Assembly (NCBI GenBank): GCA_039707465.1
Contig: CM077643.1
Span: 199,789,605-199,853,604, forward strand
Origin: Rhabdophis nuchalis
Taxonomy: Eukaryota; Chordata; Lepidosauria; Squamata; Natricidae
Reading direction: 5' to 3'
DNA length: 64,000 nucleotides
Made by a program: the position numbers and the translations under genes. Below are positions 45,101 through 57,099 of this stretch, one piece after another. The notes below the pieces were generated by a model, which worked only from the letters and a program-made list of their open reading frames with translations, made no database searches and was not told the origin of the DNA. The stretch's first letter is position 1. Each line of letters starts with the position of its first letter.

Positions 45101-45493
45101 TCAGAAACATCTGTGATTCTGACCTACAGAGATCAGAACTGCAGGAAAAGCAGCAGCTATTTGAGGTGTTTCTGAAATGGAAGCCAATTCTATTTCAATG
45201 GAGTCTTTCTTGTATTTTTTATAAAGATTAGAATCATGCAAGTTATGACCCTTATGGAAATGATAGTTGAACTTTAAAGAACCAAGATATGGAAGAGTAT
45301 TGATGCCTTTGAACTTTGGTATTAGAGAAGTCTCCTGAAAATATTGTGGACTACCAAGAATACTAAGGAAAGATATTATCATTTGCATATCCATCTTCAA
45401 ATCATTTAGGACTGAATTGTAATATAATAATAGGTCAGCAAAATTGTATTGGGAAGTAATGCTTCCTTTCGCAATAGCTGCAACTTCTGGCAT
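45101..45493 (-). other. Open frame of 130 codons, unrecognised
   Basis: The minus strand is open for 130 codons in AT-rich DNA. The peptide ('TLPYLGSLKFNYHFHKGHNL', 'DSIEIELASISETPQIAAAF') has balanced composition but matches no family I know. There is a small inverted repeat (45099-45113/45164-45178). It may be a transposon relic or chance. Confidence 0.25.
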
Positions 45494-45774
45494 TCTTTTA
45501 TATCTGACTTTCCAGGAACCCTGACAAATATTTATGCATAATCTCTGATCCCCAAAGTATCAAACCAAATAAAAATGAAGGCAGGCAGCTCATTCCAGGA
45601 AGAATCCAGAGCCCATCTTCAAATTGAGAATTTGGCATTTTAGAAACAGTACAATCTGATTTCCTTCCAAAGTGCATGCCCTCATAGCTTCTTATTCTTG
45701 ATGAATATTAATAGTACTCATACAATTATAAGTGGTCTTCTATTGGTTCTCCCATGTGGTTGGCTAGTACAGTT

Positions 45775-45982
45775 AAGGTGAACATTTTATTTTAATTTAT
45801 TTACCAAATTTCTAAACTGCCCACCACACTTGGGTGATTCTGTTATACCCGTGATGATTAATCTCCCTTCGTATTTATCAATATGAATCTCTTTGAGAAG
45901 TTATACGGGTATAACAGAATCACCCAAGTGTGATGGGCAGTTTAGAAATTTGGTAAATAAATTAAAATAAAATGTTCACCTT
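45775..45982. repeat. Near-perfect palindrome, 78-bp arms, 52-bp loop
   Basis: 45775-45852 and 45905-45982 are reverse complements with a single difference in 78. The left arm starts AAGGTGAACATTTTATTTTA and ends CTGTTATACCCGT. The arm sequence 'TTTATTTACCAAATTTCTAAACTGCCC' (quoted in parts) resembles an antisense LINE 3' end. The right arm joins a CR1 tail directly. Confidence 0.95.
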
Positions 45983-46582
45983 ATACCACTTTATAATGCC
46001 TTGGTAAGGCCACATTTGGAATACTGCATTCAGTTTTGGTCACCACGATGTAGAAAAGATGTGGAGACTCTAGAAAGAGTGCAGAGAAGAGCAACAAAGA
46101 TGATTGGGGGACCGGAGATTAAAACATATGAAGAACGGTTGCAGGAACTGGGTATGTCTAGTTTAATAAAAAGAAGGATTAGGGGAGACATGATAACAGT
46201 GTTCCAATATCTCAGGGGTTGCCACAAAGAAGCGGGAGTCAAACTATTCACCAAAGCACCTGAGGGCAGAACAAGAAGCAATGGGTGGAAACTAATCCAG
46301 AACAAGAAGCAATGGGTGGAAACTAATCCAGAACAAGAAGCAATGGGTGGAAACTAAGTACGATAAATAATCAAGGAGAGAAGCAATTTAGAACTGAGGA
46401 GAAATTTCCTGACCGTTAGGACAATTAATCAGTGGAACAGCTTGTCTCCAGAAGTTGTGAATGCCCCAACACTGCAAGTCTTCAAGAAGATGTTGGATAG
46501 CCATTTGTCTGAAATAGTATAGGGTTTCCTGCCTAGGCAGGGAATTGGACTAGATGACCTCCAAGGTCCCTTCCAACTCTGC
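45983..46582 (+). mobile_element. CR1 LINE 3' end (copy b)
   Basis: The + frame 46001-46357 gives 'VRPHLEYCIQFWSPRCRKDV', 'ETLERVQRRATKMIGGPEIK' and 'TVFQYLRGCHKEAGVKLFTK', the CR1 C-terminus, less worn than copy a. It ends 'GATGACCTCCAAGGTCCCTT' then CCAACTCTGC and a TATTG array. A 31-bp triplication interrupts it. Confidence 0.9.
46269..46357 (+). repeat. 31-bp unit repeated nearly three times inside CR1
   Basis: The unit starting GAACAAGAAGCAATGGGTGG occurs at 46269, 46300 and 46331 (last partial). The CR1 at 41800 has it once, so it expanded after insertion or in this subfamily. Confidence 0.9.
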
Positions 46583-46684
46583 TATTGTATTGTATTGTAT
46601 TGTATTGTATTGTATTGTATTGTATTGTATTGTATTGTATTGTGTTGTGTTGTGTTGTATTGTATTGTATTGTATTGTATTGTA
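46583..46684. repeat. (TATTG)n array at the CR1 tail
   Basis: About 20 pentamers with a short TGTTG variant block in the middle; an expansion of the CR1 terminal repeat. Confidence 0.95.
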
Positions 46685-46737
46685 AGTTCAGATAAGCATT
46701 AAAAATGAAAATGATGGCACCTATATACATACAACAT

Positions 46738-46983
46738 CAGAGGTGGGTTGCTACTGATTCACACCAGTTCAGGCAAACTGGTATTGGAATGTTGGCCTGA
46801 GTTGCAGAACTGGCAGTGACCCAGGCTGGCCGCACCTCCAAACCAGTTCCCCAGTTGCCATGGCATGTTTTGGGGGGCATTTTTTAATGTTCTGTGCATG
46901 CACAGACCTATTTACCAGCAATTGTGCATGCACACACAAAGTGTGCACACACTGGTAGTAATGCCAACAATAACCCACTCCTG
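46738..46983. mobile_element. hAT-type miniature, 246 bp
   Basis: It begins CAGAGGTGGGTTGCT and ends AACCCACTCCTG. TACAACAT and TTCAGCAT flank it, 6 of 8 matching. The inside has GTGCATGCAC-type alternating words, as in 49113 and 60975. Confidence 0.75.
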
Positions 46984-47177
46984 TTCAGCATACGCATAAA
47001 ACATTTTTCATCTCAAGATTTAAAGACTTCCTTAATCCTCAGAAATGGTATTTGCAAGACATGCAATGATCTGCAGCAAGAAGGAAGATTTAACATTATA
47101 GTTCATGCCACTTGTTATAGTGTGCCAATTAAATTAACATGCATTATAACTATTCATTTGGATTGAAGCCAGTATCT

Positions 47178-47575
47178 TACTTATTTATTTATTAATTCAT
47201 TCAATTTATATAGCTGCCCATTTCAAACAGTTTGGATTAAAAAACAGATTAAAACATCATAAAACAATAAACATATATAGGAGCAGAGATACAACCAATC
47301 AACATGATCAAAATAACCAATTTATAAGCTCAGCTACACAAGCTGGATTCCAGGCTCAGCAATAATGCCAGGTTTTTAAGGCTTTGCTGTCAGAAATGGA
47401 TCAGGGCAAGTTTAATCTCTAGGCATCATGATATATAGGGCTATTCTCTGGAGATACACCAGATGCCATTCAGTAAGAGACAGAACCTGGAGCATGCTTC
47501 TCCTGGTAAATCTCATTGGAGAGGTAGCTACAACTGGGGAGAGATGGTCCTGCAAGCAACTGGCCCCATCCCTTG
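47178..47575 (-). mobile_element. Old LINE 3' end, L2-like
   Basis: The + strand starts with a TTTA tail, then 'TCAATTTATATAGCTGCCCA' and an A-rich 3' UTR, followed by worn C-terminal coding sequence on the minus strand up to about 47575. No open frame is left. Confidence 0.45.
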
Positions 47576-47579
47576 TTTG

Positions 47580-48316
47580 TTTGTCTTTGGTTTATTTATA
47601 AATACTGTATTTCATATCCTAAAGTGGGTGCACTACAAACATGCTTAGATCATAACTTCCTATTTACTTATGTCAACATGTGACTCTTCATCTACTATCA
47701 CATCATGAGTTGGATCTGAAAACATAAGATTGGCAGACCAAGAATGCCATCGGCCAGTTCCTTACAGGTTTCTTCACCCAGCCCTACCAGTGGTGCTTAA
47801 GATCACTTCTATGCTTCCCAATTAACATGTTGGCCAGAATTGACTTATTACTTCCTACATTTTTTGGTGCAATTCCTAGCCCAATTTAAAAAAATAAATA
47901 TATATATTGCCGACTAGATGGGTGCGTTGAAGGAAATGGATTGATATACAAAAACAACACAGGAAATCAAACACAGTTTGAAACAGACAAATTGCCCAAG
48001 CATCAACAGCATGATATACTATAGAAGAAAGATGGGTCATAGGTTATACCATGATTGAATATTGATGAAACATAAGGATGTATATTATATATAAGAGTTG
48101 TTTAATACACATTTATAATATTTGCTGAGTGCTTTGTTCCTCCAAACCTGTCATTTCTGTACTGTAATGGTATATAGGAATGATCTTAGGAGACAAGGAA
48201 CTACAATTTGTAGAAAAATCATAGAAATGATATCTCAGCCCACAAGAGAAAAAAGGAACACGAGGAATGCCTCAGAAAGTAAAAGTAAAGGAGGGGAATA
48301 CCAAAGACCTCCCTAG
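47580..48316. other. Unannotated stretch
   Basis: No gene or recognisable repeat. Confidence 0.5.
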
Positions 48317-48486
48317 TTTATTTCCTTGAAAACATTTCACTTCTTATATAGTGCTGAAGTTCTGGGAAGCTTCTTGGATGAGAAGCAAAATGTTTTCAAA
48401 GAAAAAACAAAATGGTTCAGTTGCCTTTTGAAAAAGCACCTTTGGGACAACCATGACCTGGATGATTGAGAATCTCCATAGACATG
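48317..48486 (+). repeat. Unclassified interspersed repeat, copy 2, with internal inversion
   Basis: TTGAAAACATTTCACTTCTT (48323-48342) is repeated inverted at about 48372-48401 (TTGGATGAGAAGCAAAATGT...). The end 'CACCTTTGGGACAACCATGA' and 'TTGAGAATCTCCATAGAC' match the copies at 24.4 and 40.2 kb. Confidence 0.65.
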
Positions 48487-48489
48487 AAG

Positions 48490-49104
48490 GAGGGGAGGTT
48501 CTGTTACTGCAACCTTACACGATAGTGTTAGTACTCATGACTTATGCTTTTTGTCTGAACTGCCTCAAAGGGTTGATATGTATGTCACCTCCTGGGAGTA
48601 ATGCCACTTTCTCTAAGACTGAGAAACTCTGTAGGCCACAGAAAATACAATACAAGCCTTCCACACCAGGCTATCAGCTCCCCGAACCTCTATATCCTGC
48701 TGAAATCCCTTTCACTGAGCCTGCCATTAAGGGAGAATCCTGTCATGACCAGAGAGGGGGGGGGGGGAAATACCCATTGTTCCAGTGAGGGTTGGCTGCA
48801 CATATCAAACTTAAAGATGAATGGAGGCCAATGCCTCTCTCTAAAGCTCACCTGGTTTTGCCTTCTGATATCCTGAGAAAAGAATAAGGTGAATATAAAA
48901 ACATGCAACACCTTTGACAGATCATTCCATAAGTTAATCTCCAGAGTCTGTGCTTTGGATCCTTCCTAAGAATGCTGCATGACAGGAAGTGGCCTGCACT
49001 CTCAATCCTGAAGATGGAATCAAACTGTGGGTGTTGCTTCTGTAAATGTTGCTTTATGAATGATTACCTACTTTTACATGTTGATCTCAACCCAACCTTT
49101 CTAC
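48490..49104. other. Unannotated stretch
   Basis: No gene or recognisable repeat. G run at about 48757. Confidence 0.5.
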
Positions 49105-49112
49105 ATCCAGAG

Positions 49113-49444
49113 CAGTGGCGGGTTGCACAGGGTATGCCCCAGTACAGAAGTACCGGAGCCTGCCGAGAGCACTGGGTACCATTCCGGTATGGTGCTCTGG
49201 AGGGCCCACCCACCCGCCCGCCCGAGCTTCTTACTGGTGTTTTAAAGCTTTTGGTGCTTCTGTGCACATGCAGGGCATGTACAATGTCTGTGCGACACTC
49301 CGCCAAGCAACTGGAGCATCGCGGAGGCTTGCGGAAGTGGCGTTTGCAGTATACAACGCATGTGCGCACCGTGCACGTCCATGTGGGCAATGCCGGGCCC
49401 GTTCCAACCATACCGGTTGGAACGGGATCCGGAACCCACCAGTG
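49113..49444 (+). mobile_element. hAT-type miniature, 332 bp
   Basis: CAGTGGCGGGTTGC at the left and, on the minus strand from the right, CACTGGTGGGTTCC. ATCCAGAG (49105-49112) and ATCCTGAG (49445-49452) make an 8-bp duplication with one change. Same family as the inner element at 60975 (shared 'CCGGTATGGTGCTCTGGAGG'). GC-rich, with GTGCGCACCGTGCACG-like words. The open frames here are fortuitous. Confidence 0.92.
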
Positions 49445-49452
49445 ATCCTGAG

Positions 49453-50860
49453 ACTTCTAAAGTGCTGTTCATCATTGACTTAAGGAGAAATTCATTTTCA
49501 GGTGACTTACACACCAGGTTTCTGACGGCTGTAAAGAGTAAACCACAAACTGTAAAGCAGGATATGTCAGATTAGCAAAAGGATACATGAGTGGTATTTT
49601 TCAGGCACCACCTTGGACGTTTTCCAAGGCCAGGGAAAATCCTACTTATCACTGCTGATCTTGGATGCCCAACCCCCCTGCTGAGGAATCCTTGCCTATA
49701 GTACTGTTGTTTAACCATCTGCCATGGTAGAGCTGAAGTATAGTAGGGAGGGACTCTGGCAGAGAACAAGACATCTGGACTAAATAGCATGACATAAAAT
49801 TCCAATGCCTAGTTACAGAAAGAGAGAGAGAGAAATATTCCTATCCCTTTTCCTATTTATATGCAGAAGACATGTTTTGCCTTTTTAACTGTTAGAGGCA
49901 ATTTGGTACAGACAATCAGTTCCCCATTAACTAGCAAAAGCTCAGCCACAGGTGAGGTGGGGAGAAAATAAAGGGAGAGAGAAAGCAGGGAAATGAGTAG
50001 CAACAACAGCAGCTTCAGCAAGCAGACCCTGTAAATGCTTATTCCAAATCAGAGGCAGCTGTTGCCTGTCATTTCAGAGGTAAAGTCACATTAAAGATGC
50101 CCTTAAATCCCAGAAACAGCACTCACTGCCTTTTCAATATGGGATTATAATTTCAAAATAATGCCTTGTTTTTATTACCTAATTAAGATGAAGTGATCTT
50201 CTAAATTTACTGTCTGCTTGTTTGTTTTGAAAAGGAGTTTACACAGTGGGGAAAAATTCAACCTCTTGAAAGGTCAAGAAGGATGAGCAGACAGCCAGCT
50301 GTACAGTTTATGGTGCCTTTGGCCCTTGTTGCTAGGTGCCAGGTAAATCTCTGAAAACTTTTGGGAGGTCATAAAATGTAGTGACCCTGACTTAGATGGC
50401 AATGATGTCCCCAATGGACATGAGGCTGCAGCTGTGGCATTAACCATCAGTTTGTTATCAATCATAAACATTTGGCAGATTTGATATGATGGATTATTTG
50501 CACAGAAATTTTTACAGTTCCCTACCCTTTTCCTGTTTATATTTTTTTCCCACAAAGAAGATTTTATGTTTATTTATGTAACCTGTATATGAAAAGAATG
50601 CACCTTGAGTTTTCAGTGATGATGAAGATGGGGTGGTGAATGGTTTTCCCACTTTGTTTTTTGGTACTCTTAGCCAAAGCATTGAGAAGAGATACAAAGA
50701 AGACAGATGCATAGCAATTACATAGTGCCCCTTTGAGCAACCTTTTCATCAGCAAGTCTAATTCAGATTGAAGATAACATACTACAATCCATTTTACTTC
50801 TTTTTTACAGAATATCGTAGAAGATAGACATGATTGAAATATTGAAATACAGCTTTTCAC
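49453..50860. other. Unannotated stretch
   Basis: No gene or recognisable repeat found. Confidence 0.5.
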
Positions 50861-50866
50861 AAGCAT

Positions 50867-52745
50867 TCACAATTTCTGGAGGCAACTTGTTCCACTGATT
50901 AATTGTTCTGTCAGGAAATTTCTCCTTAGTTCTAGGTTGCTTGTCTCCTTGATTAGTTTCCACCAATTACTTCTTGCCTTGCCTTCAGGTGCTTTGGATA
51001 ATAGTTTGACTCCCTCTTCTTTGTGGCAGCCCCTGAGATATTGAAATACTGCTATCATGTCATCCTTCTGCCTTCTTTTCATTAAACTAGACATGCCCAA
51101 TTCCAGCAACCATCTTTGTTGTGCTTCTCTGCACTCTTTCTAGAATCTCAAGAACTTTTTTACATCATGGTGACCAAAACTGGGATTCAATACTCCAAAT
51201 GTGGTCTTACAACGGCATAAAAACACTTCACATAATCTTGATTCTATCCCTCTATTAATGCAGCCTAGAAATGTGTTGTCATTTGGGGCAGCTGTAGCAC
51301 ACACTGCTGGCTCATGTTTAAGTGGTTGTCCTCTAGGATGCCAAGATTCCTCTCACAGTTATTACCATAGAACCAAGTACTGCCTATACTATACCTGTGC
51401 ATTTGGTTTTTCTTTACTAAATGTATAATCTTACTTTTTTCACCATTGAGTTTCATTTTGTTAGGCAGAGCTGAATGTTCAAGTCTGTCAAGATCCTTCT
51501 GTATCTTAACCTTATCTTCTGGAGTGCTGGCTATTCCTGCCACCTTGATGTCATCTGCAAATTTGATGAGTTACCCATCTACCCCCTCATCCAAATCATT
51601 GAGGAAGATGTTGAAGAATACTGCGCCTAAAACAGAGTCTGATACTTCCTTCCATGTAAATGCAGTTTCATTGAGGACTATTCATTGAATGCAGTTGGTC
51701 AGCCAGTTATGAATCCATGATGATGTTCACATTTTTCTACTTTATCAAGTAGTAGGTTGTGGTCTACTTTATCAAATACCTTACTGAAGTCCAGGTAAAT
51801 TATATCCACAGCATTCCTCTGGTCCACTAATAACTCATGTTGGCTTTTGTTTATGACTCTGTTTGCCTCTAGGAGTTAGCTGATTTGTTGCTTGATTATC
51901 TTTTTCAGAATCTTCCCATGTATTGAGGTCAGGCTTAATAAGTCCATATTTTCCTGGATCTATTTTTTCCCTTTTTTGAAGATAGGAACAACATCAGCTC
52001 TTTTCCAGTTATCTGATAGTTCCTTGGTGCTCCTGGATCTTTGAAAAATATAGTTCAGTGGTCTGAGATCATGTCTGCCAGTTTCCTCAGAACCTTGGTG
52101 TGTAATCCATCTGGTTCTGGTGATTTGAACTTCTCTAGGTTGGACAGGTGCTCACTTATCTTTTTCTTCCCTATTTTAACTTGCATTCCTAATCTGTTTT
52201 TTACAATACTGTTTTTGATAGGTTGGACTGGGTTTTTTGTGTTTGTAAACACCAATGCAAAATGAGTTAAGCATTTCTGCTGTCTCCCTGTTGCTTGTCA
52301 CCTACTTGCCACTTTCTCTCATTAATAGCAATTGTTTTATTGATATTTTTTCTTGGTTTTTACATGTTGAAAGAAGCTTTTTTATTATTTGTCAGTTTTG
52401 TCACAAGCTTTTCATTTTGAGTGTTAGCTTTCCTCACTTCATCTTTTCACCTTGGGCTCTTTGATGATATTCTGCCTTAGTTTGCCTCCCTCCTTCCACT
52501 TTTTATACTTGTCCTTTTTGTATTTCAATTTATCAGAGATTTCTTTATGCAGTCATTCTGGTTTCTTTTGAGAGCTGTTATTTTTCTTTTTCATTTGTAC
52601 TGGGCTTTTATAATCTCATTTTTCAAAGTTTCCCAAGATTCTTGGATTGTTTTCCTCTTGATGATTCTCATCCATGGAATTCTTCCCAAGTTCTCTCTAA
52701 GTTTATTGAAATTAGCTCTCTTAAAATTCAAGACTATAGTTTGAC
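50867..52745 (-). pseudogene. CR1 LINE, long minus-strand copy, decayed
   Basis: The 3' side is low. From the 5' side (52745 down): the linker between endonuclease and RT ('KKDKYKKWKEGGKLRQNIIK'), 'NLEKFKSPEPDGLHTKVLRK' (RT entry), then near 51570-51540 the catalytic 'KFADDIKVAGIAS', 'DKVKIQKDLDRLE' and 'KKNQMHRYSIGS', and lastly 'LMKRRQKDDMIAVFQYLRGC' near 51050. These follow the CR1 order throughout. Many stops and shifts. The endonuclease and about the last 100 bp of the 3' end are absent. It is the longest LINE copy in the window. Confidence 0.88.
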
Positions 52746-52904
52746 TTTATTCTATTGCTTGTGCGTCAATAATGTTGAATTCCAATATTGTATAATCCCT
52801 TCCCTCAGAGGTTCCTGTAGCTTTAATATTTTGTATAGCAACCTAGGCCTGCCATGTCCTCAAACCAGTTCCCTCACTGCTGCTTGGGTGCCACCATTGT
52901 GGAT

Positions 52905-53100
52905 TTTAGTAACTGCACATGCACAGTTCACTGTAAATTATTCTGTGCATGCGCGCAGAACAATTAACATTGAACAGTGCATGTGCACACAGCACACACA
53001 CACAGTGCATGTGCACACAGCACACACACACAGTGCATGCATACAGTGCACACACACACACACACACAGTGCATGCACACGTGCATGTGGGTTGTGAACC
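52905..53100. repeat. Alternating purine-pyrimidine block with 29-bp tandem units
   Basis: CAGTGCATGTGCACACAGCA, followed by CACACACA, is repeated in tandem (about 52976-53035) and continues into (CA)n and GTGCATGCACACGTGCATG. Strict alternation of this kind is prone to Z-DNA. It may be an expanded part of a hAT element of the 46738 type: 'AACCAGTTCCC' is upstream at about 52863. Confidence 0.8.
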
Positions 53101-53109
53101 AGCTGTAAC

Positions 53110-56100
53110 TTTTGGCAGCAACCTATCCCTGTCTGCATTGATATATAGACATTTGAGTCCTTTTTGGATGACCCTGTGTTTACTTTCTATATAACCTGTT
53201 TTGTGCCTGAGTCCCCCTACTTCCTTACCACCTGCTTGATTAGAGCACATGGTATGGCACACACTATCAAAAGCAGACTGCAAACTGTACATAAAATTCA
53301 TAGCCAGCCTCAGAGAGAAAAATCAAAGACTTGTCAGATCTATCTCTTTGCTTCTGGGCATTTTTGGTTTTGTAAACTACATCATGCAGGTTTTGTTTTG
53401 TATAATTTCAGGCTGGCTCCAGAGTAACAATATTGGGCAGCTGTCAGGGCAAAGATATGTGCAGCGACTGCATATCTTAAAGGATCTGAATAGAGAGAAA
53501 GATCTTGTATGGAGTAAGTGGCTATCTAAAGGAGGTACATACCCATGAACCTAACCATAGGGTCAGTATTGAGGGCAGGAGAAGCACCCACTTAAATAAA
53601 TGTAAACATAAGACAACATATGCAGATCAGGAATTAACCTAAAACATGAACCTGAGCATGAGAAACATTTAACAATCACGACCGTCCGCTAACACTTGCT
53701 AGGATTGAATTTTAAAAATATGAAGGGGTTTTTTCCCCCTACTAAATAACTCTCCATGTTTTTGTTTTACTAAAAAGAACTGGAAAATTACAATAGAAAG
53801 TAGATAAAAGAGAAGATATATAATGGGGAGAATTTTAAAGTAATGTTGGGAAGAATTGACCAGACATTATATCATCTTAGCTAATAAATGTGCCAGCTGC
53901 AGACCAACCCCATTTCTCCCCATTCCCCATGATTTTGACATTTGTTCAAGATACTAGAAGTCAAGTCAGCAAATAATTCAGCAAATTCAGATCACCAGAG
54001 GCACTGATTTGATGGCAGACTTATCAGTTAATGGATCCAATATTCTCCTTTGTCCTCTTTCCATCACAGAAATTTTTATGAGCCATGAAAGCTAATCTCT
54101 CTTTTTCATTTTTAGCGAATGGACATTCAGGCAGACTGTGACAGAAGCTTTCCAGATACCCAGTTTCAGAATAAAATGGAATGATGGGATGGAAATGCTC
54201 CAGGCATTTTACTAGTCTTCTCTACCTGGGAATTCACTTTTGGCCAAAGACCATGCAGGTCCCTTGATTGCATGAATAATTGTATATTGTTGGATGGGAC
54301 AGATGCCTAAATTGGCTTTTTGACATGTGGAGTGATTTTACCTAGTGTGTTTATAGTGTGCAGATATATTTTGCAAAGATTTTGTGTCTGTGTGGGTATA
54401 TGTATTAGTGTTTGTATACATGCATGATTCTATCTAATGGTTTTCCTTTGTGAAAGTGCATTGCCTTCTTTAAAATGGGTATTTTTATTCTGTTTTAAGG
54501 CACAAATAAATTGGGCATAGTTTGCTCCTCATACCTCCAAATCTTGCCTTTAGTTTCCTAGCTAAGTTGCTTTTTATTGATTGACATCAGCTTCCCTTCT
54601 GGGAAATTAGTTTTGGAACAGAAAGTTTTGTAAAAAAAAAAGAAAAAAAAAGACATATTAACGCTATAGAGATTAGATCCCATTTCTGCCTTTTCCTTGG
54701 ATAAATTACTTCCTGATTACCATCATAAATTTGTCTTCTGAAAAATGGTTGTTTTGAAGTTGTCACATTCACTATTGTGGCCATTTTGCAAATGGGAAAC
54801 TCCTGCCATAGCAATATTCATACGCCTATCTTAAAATTTCCAAAATCATTTTTTACTCTGATGAATCCTTCTTGAGACTGAGACATCAAGAGTTCATTAG
54901 TGGTGCGCTATGAGACTTCATTGGAAAACTCTGAGAAAGCCATTAAATCCATTTCCTGGCTTCACTTATGAAGCACTTAGCTAAACAGGAATTTGGAGCT
55001 TTAGAAACACCCTGTAATCTCACTGTGTGGTGTCATTTCTCAAAATGTGGTCAACTGGTAAAAGAAAGAGATGCCAAATGGTCCTCACCCTGGAATTATA
55101 AGAGGTCAATATTAAGGGATATCCATTTATTTTCTAAGTCTAGGTTTTTCTCACTCATTGCCCAACAGAAAGACCCTCATGGTACATTGGCCAGATTCAG
55201 CTTTCTTCCCACCTACCTCCTCCTCGCTGTCAGCCTTCTAAAAGGTTTCTCTCCATGGTTCCTGTTCACAGAGCCTGAGGTGGGAGTAGCCATTGAATGT
55301 CAGTAAGAATCGGGTTCCCCAAAGAAGACACTGCTCAGTGTGAGAGGCTCAGGGTGCTGAGTGTTTTTCCTAGTTGAGCAGGGCTTTGTGATGCTGCTGG
55401 GAGATTCACTAGGGTGGCTCCTCCTCCTCCTGTGGGACTGCTTCCATGGTCCAACTTGCATGTCCATGCACTTGTTCACTGAGCAGTGGCCTCATCTCTC
55501 AAGAAGTAATTATTATGATGTTGTGGAATTTTGCTTGGCTAGAAGTATATAAAGATAATTGCTTCAACAGCCTGCCTGTCAACGTTACAACTGACAAACC
55601 CAACCAAAGCAAGCATGGCTGAGATGATCCAATATCTTAATGCAAAACTTTATTGAGTACATCATATTGGCAATGATGAGGGCAAAACCAGATCTAACCC
55701 TTTCCTGCTCAAATCCACATAATTAAAGTTCAGGTTTTCTCTCTCCCCTATAAGACCAGGTTACATTGTCCAATTGAGTCCCTTGGTATTGTTGTGAGAA
55801 AGTCCTTTGGCTTTGGTAAACACCTGCCAAAATGTCCTTGGTTCTCATGGCTGGCATCCTGATGTCAGGAATTTAAATTCTATCTCCCCCTTCATTCCCC
55901 TCATAGTTTGTTGGCAAGTTGAGAACTATAATAGTTGCAACAGCAAAAGAACCTTTCAAAGCTTGACACTCTCTTTGCCTAGCAAAATGGAAGATCTCTA
56001 AATTGTAGAGACATGATTCAGTGGGGCTGAGAGGAAATTCAAGCTTAAGGAGAACTTGATTCTTGGTATATTTGTTTGGCTTATAACAAATTTTGATTAT

Positions 56101-56250
56101 AGTGTAACTGTTGAATAAATATAAGTTTGTAATCCTATAAAAGCAATGTTAATTATTTTTCTGGGTCTTCTTTATAAATGTTTGCCTAGGGAGGCATCTT
56201 CTAGTACAAGAATCTTGTTGAATAAAATTTCCTTTCTTTATTCCATAACT
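53110..56250. other. Unannotated AT-rich stretch
   Basis: About 3 kb without a recognisable gene or repeat. The open frame 54968-55306 has no domain-like feature. Confidence 0.5.
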
Positions 56251-56254
56251 CTAA

Positions 56255-56470
56255 GAGCCAATAGGGTTTGGTGGTTAAGGTACCAGCCTGGAAACTAGAA
56301 GACTGTGAGTTCTGGTCCCACCTTAAAGTTAGCTGGGAGACATTGGATCATGCTTTCTTTCAGTCTTTTCAGAAGCGGGAAATGGTGAATTACTTCTGTT
56401 GCAAAGAAAACTGCAGGGAGTAGTCCAAGCAGTCACCTGTAATCAAAACTGGCTCAAAGGCACAGGAAAC
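56255..56470 (+). mobile_element. tRNA-derived SINE, third family
   Basis: TTTGGTGGTTAAGGTACC (box A) and GTGAGTTCTGGTCCCACC (box B, one change from GAGTTCGAGTCC) form the tRNA-like head. The body has 'AGTTAGCTGGGAGACATTGG' and 'AAGAAAACTGCAGGGAGTAG', the last shared with 29245-29425 in inverse. Confidence 0.7.
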
Positions 56471-56618
56471 TAAAATCTCTAGGTCTGGTTAATTGGCAAA
56501 TACAGCTATGAACAAATTCTTTCTGCAAATGGAGATTTCCACAATAATGAACACCTGAAATTACCTGGAACACTGCAGGTGACCCACAAGCTACAAATTT
56601 GAGACTCCTACACTACAT

Positions 56619-57094
56619 TGTTGGAATATTTATTCCTTACCAAGTGTATTTCTGAGGTAGGGGGTGATAAAAGCACCAGGCAGTTGCATAAAATTAAGTT
56701 CTTTATTTTTCATCTAAGAGCAGATGACAGCAAATAGTTAAGCTTAAACTGCAAAGACCCCATGATCTTCTATAGATCTACTATATAATCAGCCCCTGCT
56801 AAGGATACCACCCCTTACCCAGTTACATTATTCCATATAAGGCACTTCCTCTCTTCCTTGCCAGGGTCTCCATGTTTCCTGAGAATATTTATCTAAGGAA
56901 AAACTATTATTGGGATGTATACACTTTTTGTTACTTCCCTGGGTGAACTATTTTCAGGTCTGTGAACAATAAAATGTAAGAAGGCCCAGGAATCTTAAAG
57001 AAAACGAAAGGAGACAAGGCATTTGAGCTGTAATAAAAGTATAAATGCTCAAATAAAATATTCTAATACTATATCCTTTAAATATAGTCCAACA
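56619..57094 (-). mobile_element. Solo LTR, 476 bp, 4-bp target duplication
   Basis: The ends TGTTGGA and TCCAACA are perfect 7-bp inverted repeats, and ACAT flanks both sides (56615-56618 and 57095-57098). On the minus strand there is a TATA-like TTATATAGTAG (about 56784) and AATAAAG about 80 nt downstream (about 56703), the spacing expected across R. A 4-bp duplication fits gammaretrovirus-like endogenous retroviruses. No internal genes remain. Confidence 0.85.
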
Positions 57095-57099
57095 ACATC

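Noticed and set aside
46269..46357. CRISPR-like array of 31-bp units
   Set aside because: Units are tandem without spacers, inside CR1, in a vertebrate genome.
49060..49514. Overlapping long frames around 49.1-49.5 kb
   Set aside because: They are the GC-rich hAT miniature, open on several frames of both strands.
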